From contig CALEWY010000049.1 of the NCBI GenBank assembly GCA_937925335.1, positions 1 to 51,196 of the forward strand: a stretch of DNA of 51,196 bases. Reading direction: 5' to 3'. The position numbers were made by a program, and so were the translations under genes. Shown here piece after piece: positions 8,139 to 16,260 of this stretch. Position 1 is the stretch's first letter. The number at the start of each line of letters is the position of its first letter. This stretch comes from an uncultured Acidimicrobiales bacterium. Lineage in GTDB: Bacteria > Actinomycetota > Acidimicrobiia > Acidimicrobiales > SZUA-35. The notes beneath the pieces are model-generated. The model saw nothing but the letters and a program-made list of their open reading frames with translations. It was not told the DNA's origin and searched no databases.

Positions 8139-9933
8139 CCTCGGCTGGTCGGAGATCTTCGATGTCGACGACAAACCCGTTGACGGCAAGCTCGAACCGT
8201 TCACCAATGCGTCAAAGGAGTGCAACAACGCAGCAGATGACGTTGAAGCCACGGCCGACCTACTGCAGGAACTGACGCAGACTGTCGACGGCTTCAATGG
8301 GCAGGCCGGTGATGCGTTCGGGCAGCGGGTCGCCACGTTCGTGACCGACATGCGAACGATGATCGATCCCATGCGGGAAGCCGGACGATCGTTCATTTCT
8401 CACCACGGTGACCTTGACGAGTTGCAGCTCGAAGACGAGCGGGAGCTCAGGCTCGCCAACGAACGCAACGATGCGAAGAGCGAAGCCGAGGACGCACTCG
8501 TATCGGCGCAAGACGAGCTGCGACGGACCTCTGACTCAGTGAACGCAGAAGCCCGATCTGGCATGCCGGACGAGGCGCGGCTCAATCAGCTCGAGTCCGA
8601 TCGCTGGCAGCAGCAAAACTCCGTCGATGGTGCTGGCCGGCGGATGCAGGCGGCAAACGAGGAGCTCCAGATTTCACGCCGAGCGCACACTCGGCTGACG
8701 AATGATGAAGATGCACTCGACGACGCGACTGCGGCCAAGCTCCGCGAGATTGTGTTGCCCGGTCCGCTGCCCGACTTCTTCTCACACGAGGAGGTCGATC
8801 TTGAAGCGCCGGTTGAGCTCTGGATGTTCATCAACGCTCAGATCGAAGCGGCAGGCCATCCACCGCTCGCGCTGCACGAACACGCACGCCTCAGCAACGA
8901 ACAACTGATCGACTTCTACCAAACGATGGCGTACGAGTTCGCCGGTATCGAGAACTGGGACCCAGAAGCCGGCCTCGAAGGCCAAGACGCCAACGTCCAG
9001 GCTGCCTACGACGCGTATGGAACGCTCTACCTCTCCAACCCGGAGGACTTCTATTGGATGGGGCTCGGCAACATCGTGGGCCCACCCCTCTACGGCGGCT
9101 TCGTCGATCTCTACACGATGCGAGCCGGTCTGCAGGACGGGTCGATCTCTGCCGAGGAGGTGGCCGAGTGGATCGTCGATGGGATTCCGGGTGGGTCCCT
9201 CGTCAGCGAGACTGCGGGCGCTCTCACGGGCATGGGTGAACAGGCGCTTGCCGAGGAGCTCTTTTGGATCGAAGGCACGTTCCTCTCGATGCAGAAGGAG
9301 ATCTTCGACGACATGGTGTGGCAACACCTCGCCTACAGCGAGGGTGGTATCGAACTGATGGAGCAGCTGCTTCCCGACTACGAGTCCGACCCTGACCAAC
9401 GGCTCCTTCTGGTTGAGTCATGGCGTGCGATCGAGAACGGTGACCCCTCGCTGGCTGCCAATTTGATGGTTGACCGCGAACAGAACCACACGATCCAAGA
9501 CGACTACACGAACATCTGGAATCACTCCATCGTCGGCTCGTCTCTGATGACCGCGATGTCGTTCATCGCTCCGAATCCCGTCCCCGGTGGTGACAGCTTT
9601 TTCGAATCGGTGATCGCTCCTCGTATGGACATCTACGAGGCGCCATCGATCCCGCTTCCCGACGTTCCGTGGATCGACGTTCCGTTCGCTCCGGAGAGCG
9701 TGCCGCTCGGCCCGGACGTCTCGGTGCCAACCGGCATTGACCTCACGGCGAACATCGCGAACGTCGATGATCGATGGCAGTGGATTTCAGATGACATCTC
9801 CCCGACCTACCTTGACCTGGTCGAGAATGACCCCGGCGCCGTTGCCGATCTCGCAGCAACGCCTCAGTCCGAACGAATGGATCAATGGCGCACCCTCCCC
9901 AACATCGGACCGCTTTCGTATGAACCATCCTGA
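8131..9933 (+). CDS. Large WXG-like N-terminal protein, putative type VII secreted effector of unknown C-terminal function
   Basis: A 600-aa acidic protein without signal peptide or membrane helix. Residues 1-95 form a helical hairpin with GFNGQAGDAF at 54-63, i.e. a WXG turn with Phe for Trp. Residues 95-205 are charged coiled coil. Residues 215-505 form a globular domain rich in aromatics (EDFYWMGLGNIVGPPLYGGF at 305-324, WQHLAYSEGGIELM at 397-410, DREQNHTIQDDY at 448-459). Residues 505-600 are a Pro/Asp-rich tail. This is the layout of polymorphic type VII effectors. I do not recognise the globular domain, so toxin activity is inference. ATG 8131 overlaps the preceding stop; the lipoprotein gene overlaps its end by 14 bases. 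Confidence 0.6.
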   Translation: MNDLGWSEIFDVDDKPVDGKLEPFTNASKECNNAADDVEATADLLQELTQTVDGFNGQAGDAFGQRVATFVTDMRTMIDPMREAGRSFISHHGDLDELQLEDERELRLANERNDAKSEAEDALVSAQDELRRTSDSVNAEARSGMPDEARLNQLESDRWQQQNSVDGAGRRMQAANEELQISRRAHTRLTNDEDALDDATAAKLREIVLPGPLPDFFSHEEVDLEAPVELWMFINAQIEAAGHPPLALHEHARLSNEQLIDFYQTMAYEFAGIENWDPEAGLEGQDANVQAAYDAYGTLYLSNPEDFYWMGLGNIVGPPLYGGFVDLYTMRAGLQDGSISAEEVAEWIVDGIPGGSLVSETAGALTGMGEQALAEELFWIEGTFLSMQKEIFDDMVWQHLAYSEGGIELMEQLLPDYESDPDQRLLLVESWRAIENGDPSLAANLMVDREQNHTIQDDYTNIWNHSIVGSSLMTAMSFIAPNPVPGGDSFFESVIAPRMDIYEAPSIPLPDVPWIDVPFAPESVPLGPDVSVPTGIDLTANIANVDDRWQWISDDISPTYLDLVENDPGAVADLAATPQSERMDQWRTLPNIGPLSYEPS

Positions 9934-10489
9934 CGCCTCATCACCTCTTGCCCGTCGTCCTCGTGTGGCGATGACGGCAGCCGCTTTCGCGATGGCGTTC
10001 GCAGCGTGTGGACTCGACCAGCAGACGTTCAACGGAACGTGGGACTTCTCCGACGGCCCAACAACAGCTGTCGTTGACGACGACTTTGATGTGATGCCGG
10101 CTGACTATTACGACTCAACGGTCACCGTCATCATGGACGACGGTCTGACGGGGACGTTCACCGGGCAACGGATCATCACATCGGCTCCGACTTCGCCTGG
10201 CAGCAGCACCGATCTTCTTCGGGCGATTTCATTCACGAACCCTGGATCGACCGCCGAGGAGACGCTGAGTGCAATTGAGACGTGGTCTGCTGAACTGGGC
10301 GTGGAGTACGACGTCGATGAATTGCGGCGCGAAGTGCTCGGTCCGGAAAGTTCGCGCCGGGAGTCGATCGGCGTGTGGGAATTCGAACGTGAGAACTACA
10401 TCGTTGGCCTATCGATTCTGGATCGGCGTTCTTCCAACGCCGGCCTCAATCCTCGGTTGACATTCGTCTGGCCAGACACGGGATTCTGA
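9920..10489 (+). CDS. Lipoprotein of unknown function, candidate partner or immunity protein of the upstream secreted protein
   Basis: A 189-aa protein. The N-terminus carries RRPR, a hydrophobic stretch and a lipobox ending AFAAC, with the lipidated Cys at about residue 30, so it should be anchored on the outer face of the membrane. The mature part is acidic and probably mostly beta (TVTVIMDDGLTGTFTGQRI). No named domain is recognised. Its ATG lies inside the last codons of the 600-aa gene, so synthesis is coupled. A membrane-exposed immunity protein or a chaperone for the exported protein would fit. It converges on the next gene with a 12-base gap. Confidence 0.65.
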   Translation: MNHPDASSPLARRPRVAMTAAAFAMAFAACGLDQQTFNGTWDFSDGPTTAVVDDDFDVMPADYYDSTVTVIMDDGLTGTFTGQRIITSAPTSPGSSTDLLRAISFTNPGSTAEETLSAIETWSAELGVEYDVDELRREVLGPESSRRESIGVWEFERENYIVGLSILDRRSSNAGLNPRLTFVWPDTGF

Positions 10490-10501
10490 GCCGCCGGTCG
10501 G

Positions 10502-11248
10502 TCAGGCTGGCGACATCGAGGCTTGGTAGAACGCGATCACTCGCTCGGCTGCGGCGATCGAGGCCTCATTGGTGAGGTCGCCGCTCGTCCGCTTCATCTC
10601 CGACATGATCTGCTCCCGACGGTCGACCTCTTTGAGGTTGTGTCGGTGGTGATCGCGGCTGCCGTTGTTTGAGTAACGACCGACTCGTAGTTCGAAGAGG
10701 TCGAGAGCGGACATGACGAGCTCAGGGCACTGCTCGGCGCACTTCGTGTTCTCGGTGATCTCACGAGCGGCACGTTCGACCGCCGTCGGTAGTCGACCGG
10801 TGTTGTCCGATGCGAGCTCTTGAGCAAACAGCGCGGCGACACCTGCGGTTCCGACTTCTTTGATCGAGGGAATCACCTCGAGCGCCCGCTGCGCGAGCAT
10901 CCGGGTAAGGCCGGGTCGAGCGGTGCCAGCTTCGACGATCGGGATCGCAAGTCGAGCGGACTCTTGGCGGACATAGCCGCTCTTGTGAGAGCCGAGCATC
11001 ACCAACATGTTCGGCTCGGCCTCGGCGATGGCGGCGACGCCGTCGACTTCGAGCGACGACCAGGAGCTTGCTGAGGTGTCGCGCTGGCGAATCTGGTGAT
11101 CGACTCGATGAGAAATGCCGTGATCGAGCAGCCGACCGATCCGATTCAGGTGCTCAGCCTCAGCGGGTTCGCCTCCGGCGATCTCTTCCATGACTGCGCT
11201 GGCCGACCCAATCAGTCGGATCGCTTCGCTCTTTGCTCCTGCACCCAT
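10502..11248 (-). CDS. Unknown helical protein at the end of the pantothenate operon
   Basis: A 248-aa soluble, mostly helical protein with no family I recognise. Segments such as VRQESARLAIPIVEAG and GLTRMLAQRALEVIPSIKEVG have the look of HEAT/ARM-type helical repeats (about 90-150), with paired Cys at KCAEQCPE (about 178-185). Its ATG overlaps the panB stop by one base (TGATG), so it is translationally coupled to panB. Whether it has any role in pantothenate synthesis is unknown. Confidence 0.65.
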   Translation of the reverse strand: MGAGAKSEAIRLIGSASAVMEEIAGGEPAEAEHLNRIGRLLDHGISHRVDHQIRQRDTSASSWSSLEVDGVAAIAEAEPNMLVMLGSHKSGYVRQESARLAIPIVEAGTARPGLTRMLAQRALEVIPSIKEVGTAGVAALFAQELASDNTGRLPTAVERAAREITENTKCAEQCPELVMSALDLFELRVGRYSNNGSRDHHRHNLKEVDRREQIMSEMKRTSGDLTNEASIAAAERVIAFYQASMSPA

Positions 11249-12102
11249 CAGGTTGGTTGCGAGCCGTACAGGCCGAGCGCTTCCGAGAGCTCATCGGTGG
11301 CCTTGTACATCTCAGCATCTGCCGGAAACGCGCCACTCCGAACATCGCTCGTGTAGGCGGTCAACGACTCGACCTGATCCTCGAAGGCCGTGCCGTAGCG
11401 ACGGACAAAGCGCGGCTTGAAACGATTCTCGAGACCGATGATGTCGTGATAGACGAGCACCTGGCCGTCGACGTCAGCGCCCGCTCCGATTCCGATGATC
11501 GGAATCTCGACCGCATCGGCAATCAACTTGCCGGCAACATCGGGCACACCTTCGACGACGATTGCGAAACAGCCGGCCGCTTGCAGGCCCTTCGCCGCAG
11601 CGATCGTTCGGCGAACGTCGTGGGCGTCGCGAGCCTGGATCTTGAATCCGCCCATCACGTTGGCTGATTGTGGCGTGAGGCCCACGTGGCCGATCACCGG
11701 GATTTCGGCGGCTCGAATCGCTTCGATCATCTTGATTCGCTTGCGGCCACCTTCCATCTTGATGCACTGCGCACCAGCCCGGATCAACCGGGCGGCGTTT
11801 TTCACGGTCTCTTCAACCGAAACGTGGAAGCTCATCCACGGCATGTCGCCGATGATCAGCGCATCCGGGTTCGCTCTGGCAACGGCCGCAGTGTGGTGGA
11901 CCATGTCATCCACAGTCACCTGGAGTGTGTCGTCGTAGCCAAGGGCGACCATGGCGACCGAGTCGCCGACCAGGATCATGTCGACGCCGGCCTCATGGGC
12001 AACGCGAGCAGACGGCGCGTCATACGCGGTGACCATGACGAGCGGCTCAGAGCCGTTGCGCACCTTCGACGCTTGGATTTGGGGAACGGTGACCTTGGGC
12101 AT
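11248..12102 (-). CDS. panB: 3-methyl-2-oxobutanoate hydroxymethyltransferase
   Basis: PanB transfers a hydroxymethyl group from 5,10-methylene-THF to 2-oxoisovalerate to give ketopantoate, the first committed step to pantothenate. The 284-aa protein shows the TIM-barrel landmarks VTAYDAPSAR, DMILVGDSVAMV (metal-binding Asp), DMPWMSFHVS, KMEGG, GHVGLTPQ and GIGAGADVDGQVLV, all typical of the family. GAGAGG lies about 5 nt before the ATG. It follows panC by 59 bp and overlaps the next gene. panD and panE are not in the window. Confidence 0.97.
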   Translation of the reverse strand: MPKVTVPQIQASKVRNGSEPLVMVTAYDAPSARVAHEAGVDMILVGDSVAMVALGYDDTLQVTVDDMVHHTAAVARANPDALIIGDMPWMSFHVSVEETVKNAARLIRAGAQCIKMEGGRKRIKMIEAIRAAEIPVIGHVGLTPQSANVMGGFKIQARDAHDVRRTIAAAKGLQAAGCFAIVVEGVPDVAGKLIADAVEIPIIGIGAGADVDGQVLVYHDIIGLENRFKPRFVRRYGTAFEDQVESLTAYTSDVRSGAFPADAEMYKATDELSEALGLYGSQPT

Positions 12103-12161
12103 GGGGGCCTCTCAGTGGCGTGAGGTAACGCTGAGCAGTGGAGTGAAACGAGAACGGGTGG

Positions 12162-13019
12162 TTAGTGAATCGTCACGCCGTCGTTGTCGATCAGACGAGG
12201 TTTGCCGACCTGAGCAGCGATGAGCAAACGGACCTCGCCGGAAAGTCGATCCGGTGTCGCGAGGGTCGCCGCGTCGACGGCCGCCACGTAGTCGAGTTCG
12301 GCAAGCGCCTCGGACTCGACGAGCGCCGCCATGATCGCGGTGACGGCGTTCGGATCACGCTCTCCACCGTCGATCGCCGCGAGGCCAGCATCGAGTGCGC
12401 CTCGCAAGACCGGGGCCGCCTCACGTTGCTCGGCGGTGAGGTAGACATTGCGGCTCGACATCGCCAGGCCGTCTTCCTCCCGCACGATCGGGCACCCGAC
12501 CACGGTGACCGGAAACGAGAGATCGTCGACCATCCGGCGAATGACGGCCAGCTGCTGGAAGTCCTTCTCCCCGAAGTAGCCGTGAACGGGACCGGTGATG
12601 TTGAAGAGTTTGGCGACCACTGTGGCGACGCCCGCGAAGTGCGTCGGACGGGTGATCCCTTCCCAGCCAGCGGAGACTTCGCTCACGGTGACGGTGGTGA
12701 GCACGGGCCCGAACGGGTACATCTCATCGACGCTCGGCGTGAAGAGAAAGTCGACACCGGCGGCCTCGGCGAGTTCGGTGTCGTGGTCGAGCGATCGCGG
12801 GTAGTCGTCGAGATCTTCGCCCTCGGCGAACTGAAGCGGATTGACGAAGATCGTGGCGACGACCACGTCGTTGTCGGCTCTCGCTGCCCGCATCAGAGAA
12901 GCGTGGCCATCGTGCAGGTAGCCCATCGTCGGCACGGCGCCGACCTGGCCACCGTCAGCTCGAACGCGGTCCAAGCGCTCGCGAAGCTCAGCGATGGTGG
13001 AGATGGTGGTGATCGGCAT
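12162..13019 (-). CDS. panC: Pantothenate synthetase (pantoate--beta-alanine ligase)
   Basis: PanC joins pantoate and beta-alanine with ATP to form pantothenate. The 285-aa product carries the nucleotidyltransferase signature PTMGYLHDGHASL (30-42, with the HIGH-like HDGH), FVNPLQF (58-64), GYFGEKDFQQL, and the KMSKS-like SSRNVYL. I chose ATG 13019 (MPITTIS) over the longer frame, because it starts 1 base after the stop of the upstream DUF2520 gene (TGACATG), giving tight coupling. Confidence 0.97.
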   Translation of the reverse strand: MPITTISTIAELRERLDRVRADGGQVGAVPTMGYLHDGHASLMRAARADNDVVVATIFVNPLQFAEGEDLDDYPRSLDHDTELAEAAGVDFLFTPSVDEMYPFGPVLTTVTVSEVSAGWEGITRPTHFAGVATVVAKLFNITGPVHGYFGEKDFQQLAVIRRMVDDLSFPVTVVGCPIVREEDGLAMSSRNVYLTAEQREAAPVLRGALDAGLAAIDGGERDPNAVTAIMAALVESEALAELDYVAAVDAATLATPDRLSGEVRLLIAAQVGKPRLIDNDGVTIH

Positions 13020-13020
13020 G

Positions 13021-13812
13021 TCAGAGGTGCCCGTCTGGCCAGTCGTTTCCCGCCAACTCCGCGGCGGCTTTCGCAACAGCACGGTACAGGGCGCGCTCGC
13101 CCTCGCCGATGGCGTCGAGATGACCGGCGATGGTTTCCCAGTCGCCCCGAGCGGCGGGCCCGGTGAGCGCAGCGGTTGCGCCCATCTCCGTCACGTTCGC
13201 CACCGACGCTTCGACCATCGCCCAGAACGCCGACCGTGGAACGTCGACGGCGTCTGCCAGCCGCTCGACCTGGGCGCACAGCGTGACGATGTGGTTCGCG
13301 GCGACGCAGGCCGCCGCGTGGTAGGTCGCCCGATGCTCGTTGGCGACGTCGAATGCGATCCCACCGAGTCGGGCGACGATGCGGCTGGTGATCGGATCGC
13401 CGCAGACGGCGAAGTGGCAAGCGTCGAGCAAACGCGCCGCCCCGACCATCTCGTCGGGCAACGACATCAACGGGTGCATGGACCCGGTCCGTCGATGGGG
13501 GGCGAGCACGTCGAGTTGCCGAGATCCTGACAGGTGGAGGACCACGCCGTCGCCGGGCTCGATCGATGCAGCGACCTCGGCGATCGCCCCGTCGGACACC
13601 GCGAGGATGACGATGTCGGCGTCGCGCAGAACCGTTTTGACGTCGCTCGTTCGGTCGTGGAGTTCGGGTTCACATCCGACCTCACGCAGCGCTCGATGCA
13701 GCGACCGGCCCGCTCGTCCCGCGCCGATGATGTGAATGGCCGCGTCATCGATGACCGGATCGCCGATCGGCTCGGTTGTGCTGGCCGCATTGGCATTCGG
13801 CGACCCGCTCAT
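13021..13812 (-). CDS. Rossmann-fold + DUF2520 oxidoreductase-like protein
   Basis: A 263-aa protein. It has an N-terminal NAD(P)-binding fold (IHIIGAGRAGRSLHRAL, about 26-42; DADIVILAVSDGAI) and a C-terminal helical DUF2520 region (HRATYHAAACVAANHIVTL, typical H..YH.aa...sN). Homologues commonly sit just upstream of panC in actinobacteria and have been suggested as ketopantoate-reductase-like enzymes. Since no panE is visible here, supplying pantoate is a reasonable hypothesis. Its ATG overlaps the TetR stop (ATGA) and its stop is one base from the panC start. Confidence 0.85.
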   Translation of the reverse strand: MSGSPNANAASTTEPIGDPVIDDAAIHIIGAGRAGRSLHRALREVGCEPELHDRTSDVKTVLRDADIVILAVSDGAIAEVAASIEPGDGVVLHLSGSRQLDVLAPHRRTGSMHPLMSLPDEMVGAARLLDACHFAVCGDPITSRIVARLGGIAFDVANEHRATYHAAACVAANHIVTLCAQVERLADAVDVPRSAFWAMVEASVANVTEMGATAALTGPAARGDWETIAGHLDAIGEGERALYRAVAKAAAELAGNDWPDGHL

Positions 13813-14426
13813 GTCAGCGCCTCGATGCTCGGCAGGGCGAGCGCTTGGTACATATCGTCGATCTCCTCGGGCGGGTACGGCATGTCCTGCGCCAGCCACC
13901 ACGTGAGCACCGACATCATCGCTCCGGCCAGATATTGAGCGACGACCGGCGTCGGAATCTTCAGCACCGCGCCCTCCTCGACCCGCTGATCGAGATGCTG
14001 GCGAAGAGCCTCGGTGAAGTGCTTGCGCCCCGTGTCGAGCAGGAGGTCGCCGCCACCGCCGCTCAGCATCGCCCGATAGAAATCGCGGTTGGCGTGTGCG
14101 TGCACGAAGAAGGTGAGACTGTGCACGATGTGATCGTCGGCAGGCGGTGTCGTTCGCACGGTCTCGTCGTGCAGCTGCTCCCCGAGCTGTCGCAGCAGAT
14201 TCTCGAGCAGGTCTTCCTTGTCGAGAAAGTGTGCGTAGAACGTCGATCGGCCGACGTTCGCTCGGTCGATGATGTCTTGGACCGTGATCTTGTCGTAGCG
14301 CTTCTCAAGGATCAGGTCGAAGAGCGCGTGGTGCAGGCCCTCCCGTGTTCGCTGGACCCGCCGATCCACCGGCTTGCCAGCGTCGCCATTGGGTTCGGCT
14401 GCCTTGTTCGTTCTCGCTTGTGGCAT
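13809..14426 (-). CDS. TetR/AcrR family regulator heading the pantothenate operon
   Basis: A 205-aa regulator from ATG 14426 (MPQARTNK). The HTH is KITVQDIIDRANVGRSTFYAHF, followed by DKEDLLENLL, and the C-terminal part has WWLAQDMPYPPEEI. It is the first gene of the minus-strand run to panC and panB (ATGA overlap with DUF2520) and is divergent from a methyltransferase/CDF pair. The 151-bp intergenic region has two palindromes built on the same TGTTCG/CGAACA half-site, so it probably represses both directions. The ligand is unknown. Confidence 0.88.
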   Translation of the reverse strand: MPQARTNKAAEPNGDAGKPVDRRVQRTREGLHHALFDLILEKRYDKITVQDIIDRANVGRSTFYAHFLDKEDLLENLLRQLGEQLHDETVRTTPPADDHIVHSLTFFVHAHANRDFYRAMLSGGGGDLLLDTGRKHFTEALRQHLDQRVEEGAVLKIPTPVVAQYLAGAMMSVLTWWLAQDMPYPPEEIDDMYQALALPSIEALT

Positions 14427-14452
14427 GACGTTTCCGCACAATCTGTCGGCTC

Positions 14453-14468
14453 TGTTCGTTACCGAACA
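14453..14468. promoter_or_regulatory. TetR operator candidate A
   Basis: TGTTCGTTACCGAACA, a perfect 6+4+6 inverted repeat 26 bp upstream of the TetR ATG. It shares half-sites with candidate B. Confidence 0.6.
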
Positions 14469-14471
14469 CCT

Positions 14472-14495
14472 CCTGGGCATTGGTTGTTGCCCAGG
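14472..14495. repeat. 8-bp inverted repeat (hairpin) in the divergent promoter region
   Basis: CCTGGGCA at 14472-14479 and TGCCCAGG at 14488-14495 form a perfect 8-bp stem with an 8-nt loop, between the two TetR operator candidates. It could be a second operator type or a leader hairpin. No T tract follows. Confidence 0.45.
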
Positions 14496-14520
14496 ATTTC
14501 GGCCGAGCATACGTTCCTGT

Positions 14521-14535
14521 CGAACACTTTGTTCG
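14521..14535. promoter_or_regulatory. TetR operator candidate B
   Basis: CGAACACTTTGTTCG, a perfect 6+3+6 inverted repeat on the methyltransferase side of the divergent region, built from the same half-site as candidate A but in opposite order. Confidence 0.6.
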
Positions 14536-14577
14536 GTTTTGTGGCTTGCCGCAAAACCCCGAGCGCAAGGAAGCGAC

Positions 14578-15288
14578 ATGAGTCTGGCCAGCCGAATCCA
14601 CGGACACTTTCACCCGCCGGACGATGCCGGGGCCCACGACCACGGGCACGCCCACGCCGCCGTTGATGATCAGAGGGGAGACGCGTCGCCGTTCTGGGTT
14701 CGGCACTACGACCGTGTCGCTCGCATCGTCGCGTTCGGCCGGCTCGACCGGCTCCACGAGGGCGCGCTGGCGCTGGGTGAGTTCAAGCCGGGTCTGGCGC
14801 TGCTCGACGTCGGATGTGGAACCGGCGATCTGATCCTGCGGGCCGAGTCACAGGTGGACGGTCGCGGCACGTTCGTCGGGCTCGATGTGGAGCGCGGGAT
14901 GATCGATCAGGCAAAACGCAAGGCCCTCGATCACCAAGTCGACGTGACGTTCGGCGAAGCCAGCATCGATGCCATTCCGTACCCGGACGAAACCTTCGAC
15001 ATCGTCACGTCGAGCCTCATGTTTCATCACCTCGCCCCCGAACAACAGCGTGACGGCCTCGCCGAGATCCATCGGGTGCTGACCCCGGGCGGAAGGTTGG
15101 TCGTCGTCGACATCAACACCGCCAAGCGCAGCGTGATCTCCCGACTTCCGGGCCACCGCACGGGGGATACCACCGACCCGTTGCGAGCAAAGGTGGCCGG
15201 CCAGTTGCGTGACGCGGGATTCGAAACGGTGTCCGCGGGATCGCATCTGGTCGAGTCACTGTCGTACGCGATGGGGACCAAGCCGTGA
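14578..15288 (+). CDS. Class I SAM-dependent methyltransferase with His-rich N-terminus
   Basis: A 236-aa methyltransferase. AAGGAAG lies 5-6 nt before ATG 14578. Residues 9-28 are strongly His-rich (HGHFHPPDD, then AHDHGHAHA), unlike ordinary family members, and could bind a divalent metal. The core begins near 65: motif I LLDVGCGTGD, then FVGLDVERGMIDQAKRKA, FDIVTSSLMFHHL and EIHRVLTPGGRLVVVD, i.e. the UbiE/Methyltransf_11 class. The stop overlaps the GTG of a CDF metal exporter, which also starts with HTHDHGE. The pair probably works together in metal or metalloid handling (inference). Confidence 0.85.
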   Translation: MSLASRIHGHFHPPDDAGAHDHGHAHAAVDDQRGDASPFWVRHYDRVARIVAFGRLDRLHEGALALGEFKPGLALLDVGCGTGDLILRAESQVDGRGTFVGLDVERGMIDQAKRKALDHQVDVTFGEASIDAIPYPDETFDIVTSSLMFHHLAPEQQRDGLAEIHRVLTPGGRLVVVDINTAKRSVISRLPGHRTGDTTDPLRAKVAGQLRDAGFETVSAGSHLVESLSYAMGTKP

Positions 15289-16199
15289 TCCTCGGCGCGC
15301 ACACGCACGATCATGGCGAGCTCGCGAGCGATCGGGCCTTCGGCGACGACGAGGCCGGGATCCGAACCGTGCGAATTGCGCTCGTCGCGCTGGCGATGAC
15401 GTCGATCATGCAGCTCGCCATCGTTGCGGTGAGTGGCAGTGTGTCGTTGCTCGCCGATACGGCGCACAACATCGGCGACGCCGCCAACTCGATCCCGCTC
15501 CTCATCGCGTTCTCGATCGCCCGACGGGCCGCCAACAAGCGGTTCACCTACGGGTATGGACGAGGCGAAGATGTCGCCGGTGTGCTCATCGTCCTGTCGA
15601 TCTTCGTGAGCGCTGGCATCGTTTTGTGGGAGTCGTCGAATCGACTGTTCGATGCCGAACCGATGCGACAGATCGGATGGGTTGCTGCGGCCGCAGTGAT
15701 CGGATTCATCGGCAACGAGGTGGTCGCAATCATGCAGATCCGGGTCGGAAAACGGATCGGTTCCGAGGCCCTGATCAGCGATGGGTTGCACGCTCGCACC
15801 GATGGGCTGACATCGCTCGCCGTCTTGGTCGCGGCCGTCGGTGCGTGGCTCGGCTACCCGCTCGTCGATCCGATCGTGGGGCTGATCATCGGCGTGGTGA
15901 TCCTCTTCGTCAGCTGGGATGCGACCAAGCGAATCTGGGGACGCTTGATGGACTCGGTCGATCCTCGACTGACCGAGCGAGTTGAGGGTGTCGTGGCTAG
16001 CCAGCCGGACGTCGTGTCGATCGAGCAGCTGCGGCTCCGATGGGTTGGCCACCGGCTCCACGGAGACATGCGGATTCGGTTCGCCTCCGCGGCCGAAGCG
16101 CCTGGGGCGATCGTCGACATTCGTCATCGTCTCGAACACGACGTTCCTCAGCTGGACGATCTCGTCATCGAGGCCGATGCGATGGCCGCGACGCACTAG
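15285..16199 (+). CDS. Cation diffusion facilitator (CDF) metal exporter
   Basis: A 304-aa membrane protein starting at GTG 15285, which overlaps the methyltransferase stop (GTGA). CDF landmarks: His-rich N-terminus (GAHTHDHGE), DTAHNIGDAAN in TM2 (metal-site Asp/His/Asp), RFTYGYGRGEDVAG, SDGLHARTDGLTS in TM5 (HxxxD), and a C-terminal cytoplasmic domain of about 80 residues. Family members export Zn, Co, Fe or Mn by proton antiport. Co-translation with a His-rich methyltransferase and adjacency to a TetR gene suggest regulated detoxification. Confidence 0.93.
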   Translation: MILGAHTHDHGELASDRAFGDDEAGIRTVRIALVALAMTSIMQLAIVAVSGSVSLLADTAHNIGDAANSIPLLIAFSIARRAANKRFTYGYGRGEDVAGVLIVLSIFVSAGIVLWESSNRLFDAEPMRQIGWVAAAAVIGFIGNEVVAIMQIRVGKRIGSEALISDGLHARTDGLTSLAVLVAAVGAWLGYPLVDPIVGLIIGVVILFVSWDATKRIWGRLMDSVDPRLTERVEGVVASQPDVVSIEQLRLRWVGHRLHGDMRIRFASAAEAPGAIVDIRHRLEHDVPQLDDLVIEADAMAATH

Positions 16200-16200
16200 C

Positions 16201-16218
16201 GACGGCCCTCGGGTCGTC
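16201..16218. terminator. Hairpin between convergent genes, weak terminator candidate
   Basis: GACGGCCC and GGGTCGTC can pair over 8 positions (one G-U) in the 61-bp gap between the convergent CDF and P1 peptidase genes. No T tract follows, so intrinsic termination is doubtful. Confidence 0.3.
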
Positions 16219-16260
16219 TGCTCCAGAGAAAGAGAACGCGGCGCAGCCAAACGCTCGGCC

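Noticed and set aside
14374..14577. N-terminal extension of the methyltransferase to 14374
   Set aside because: It would read through the TetR start and both operator palindromes; ATG 14578 has a clear ribosome site.
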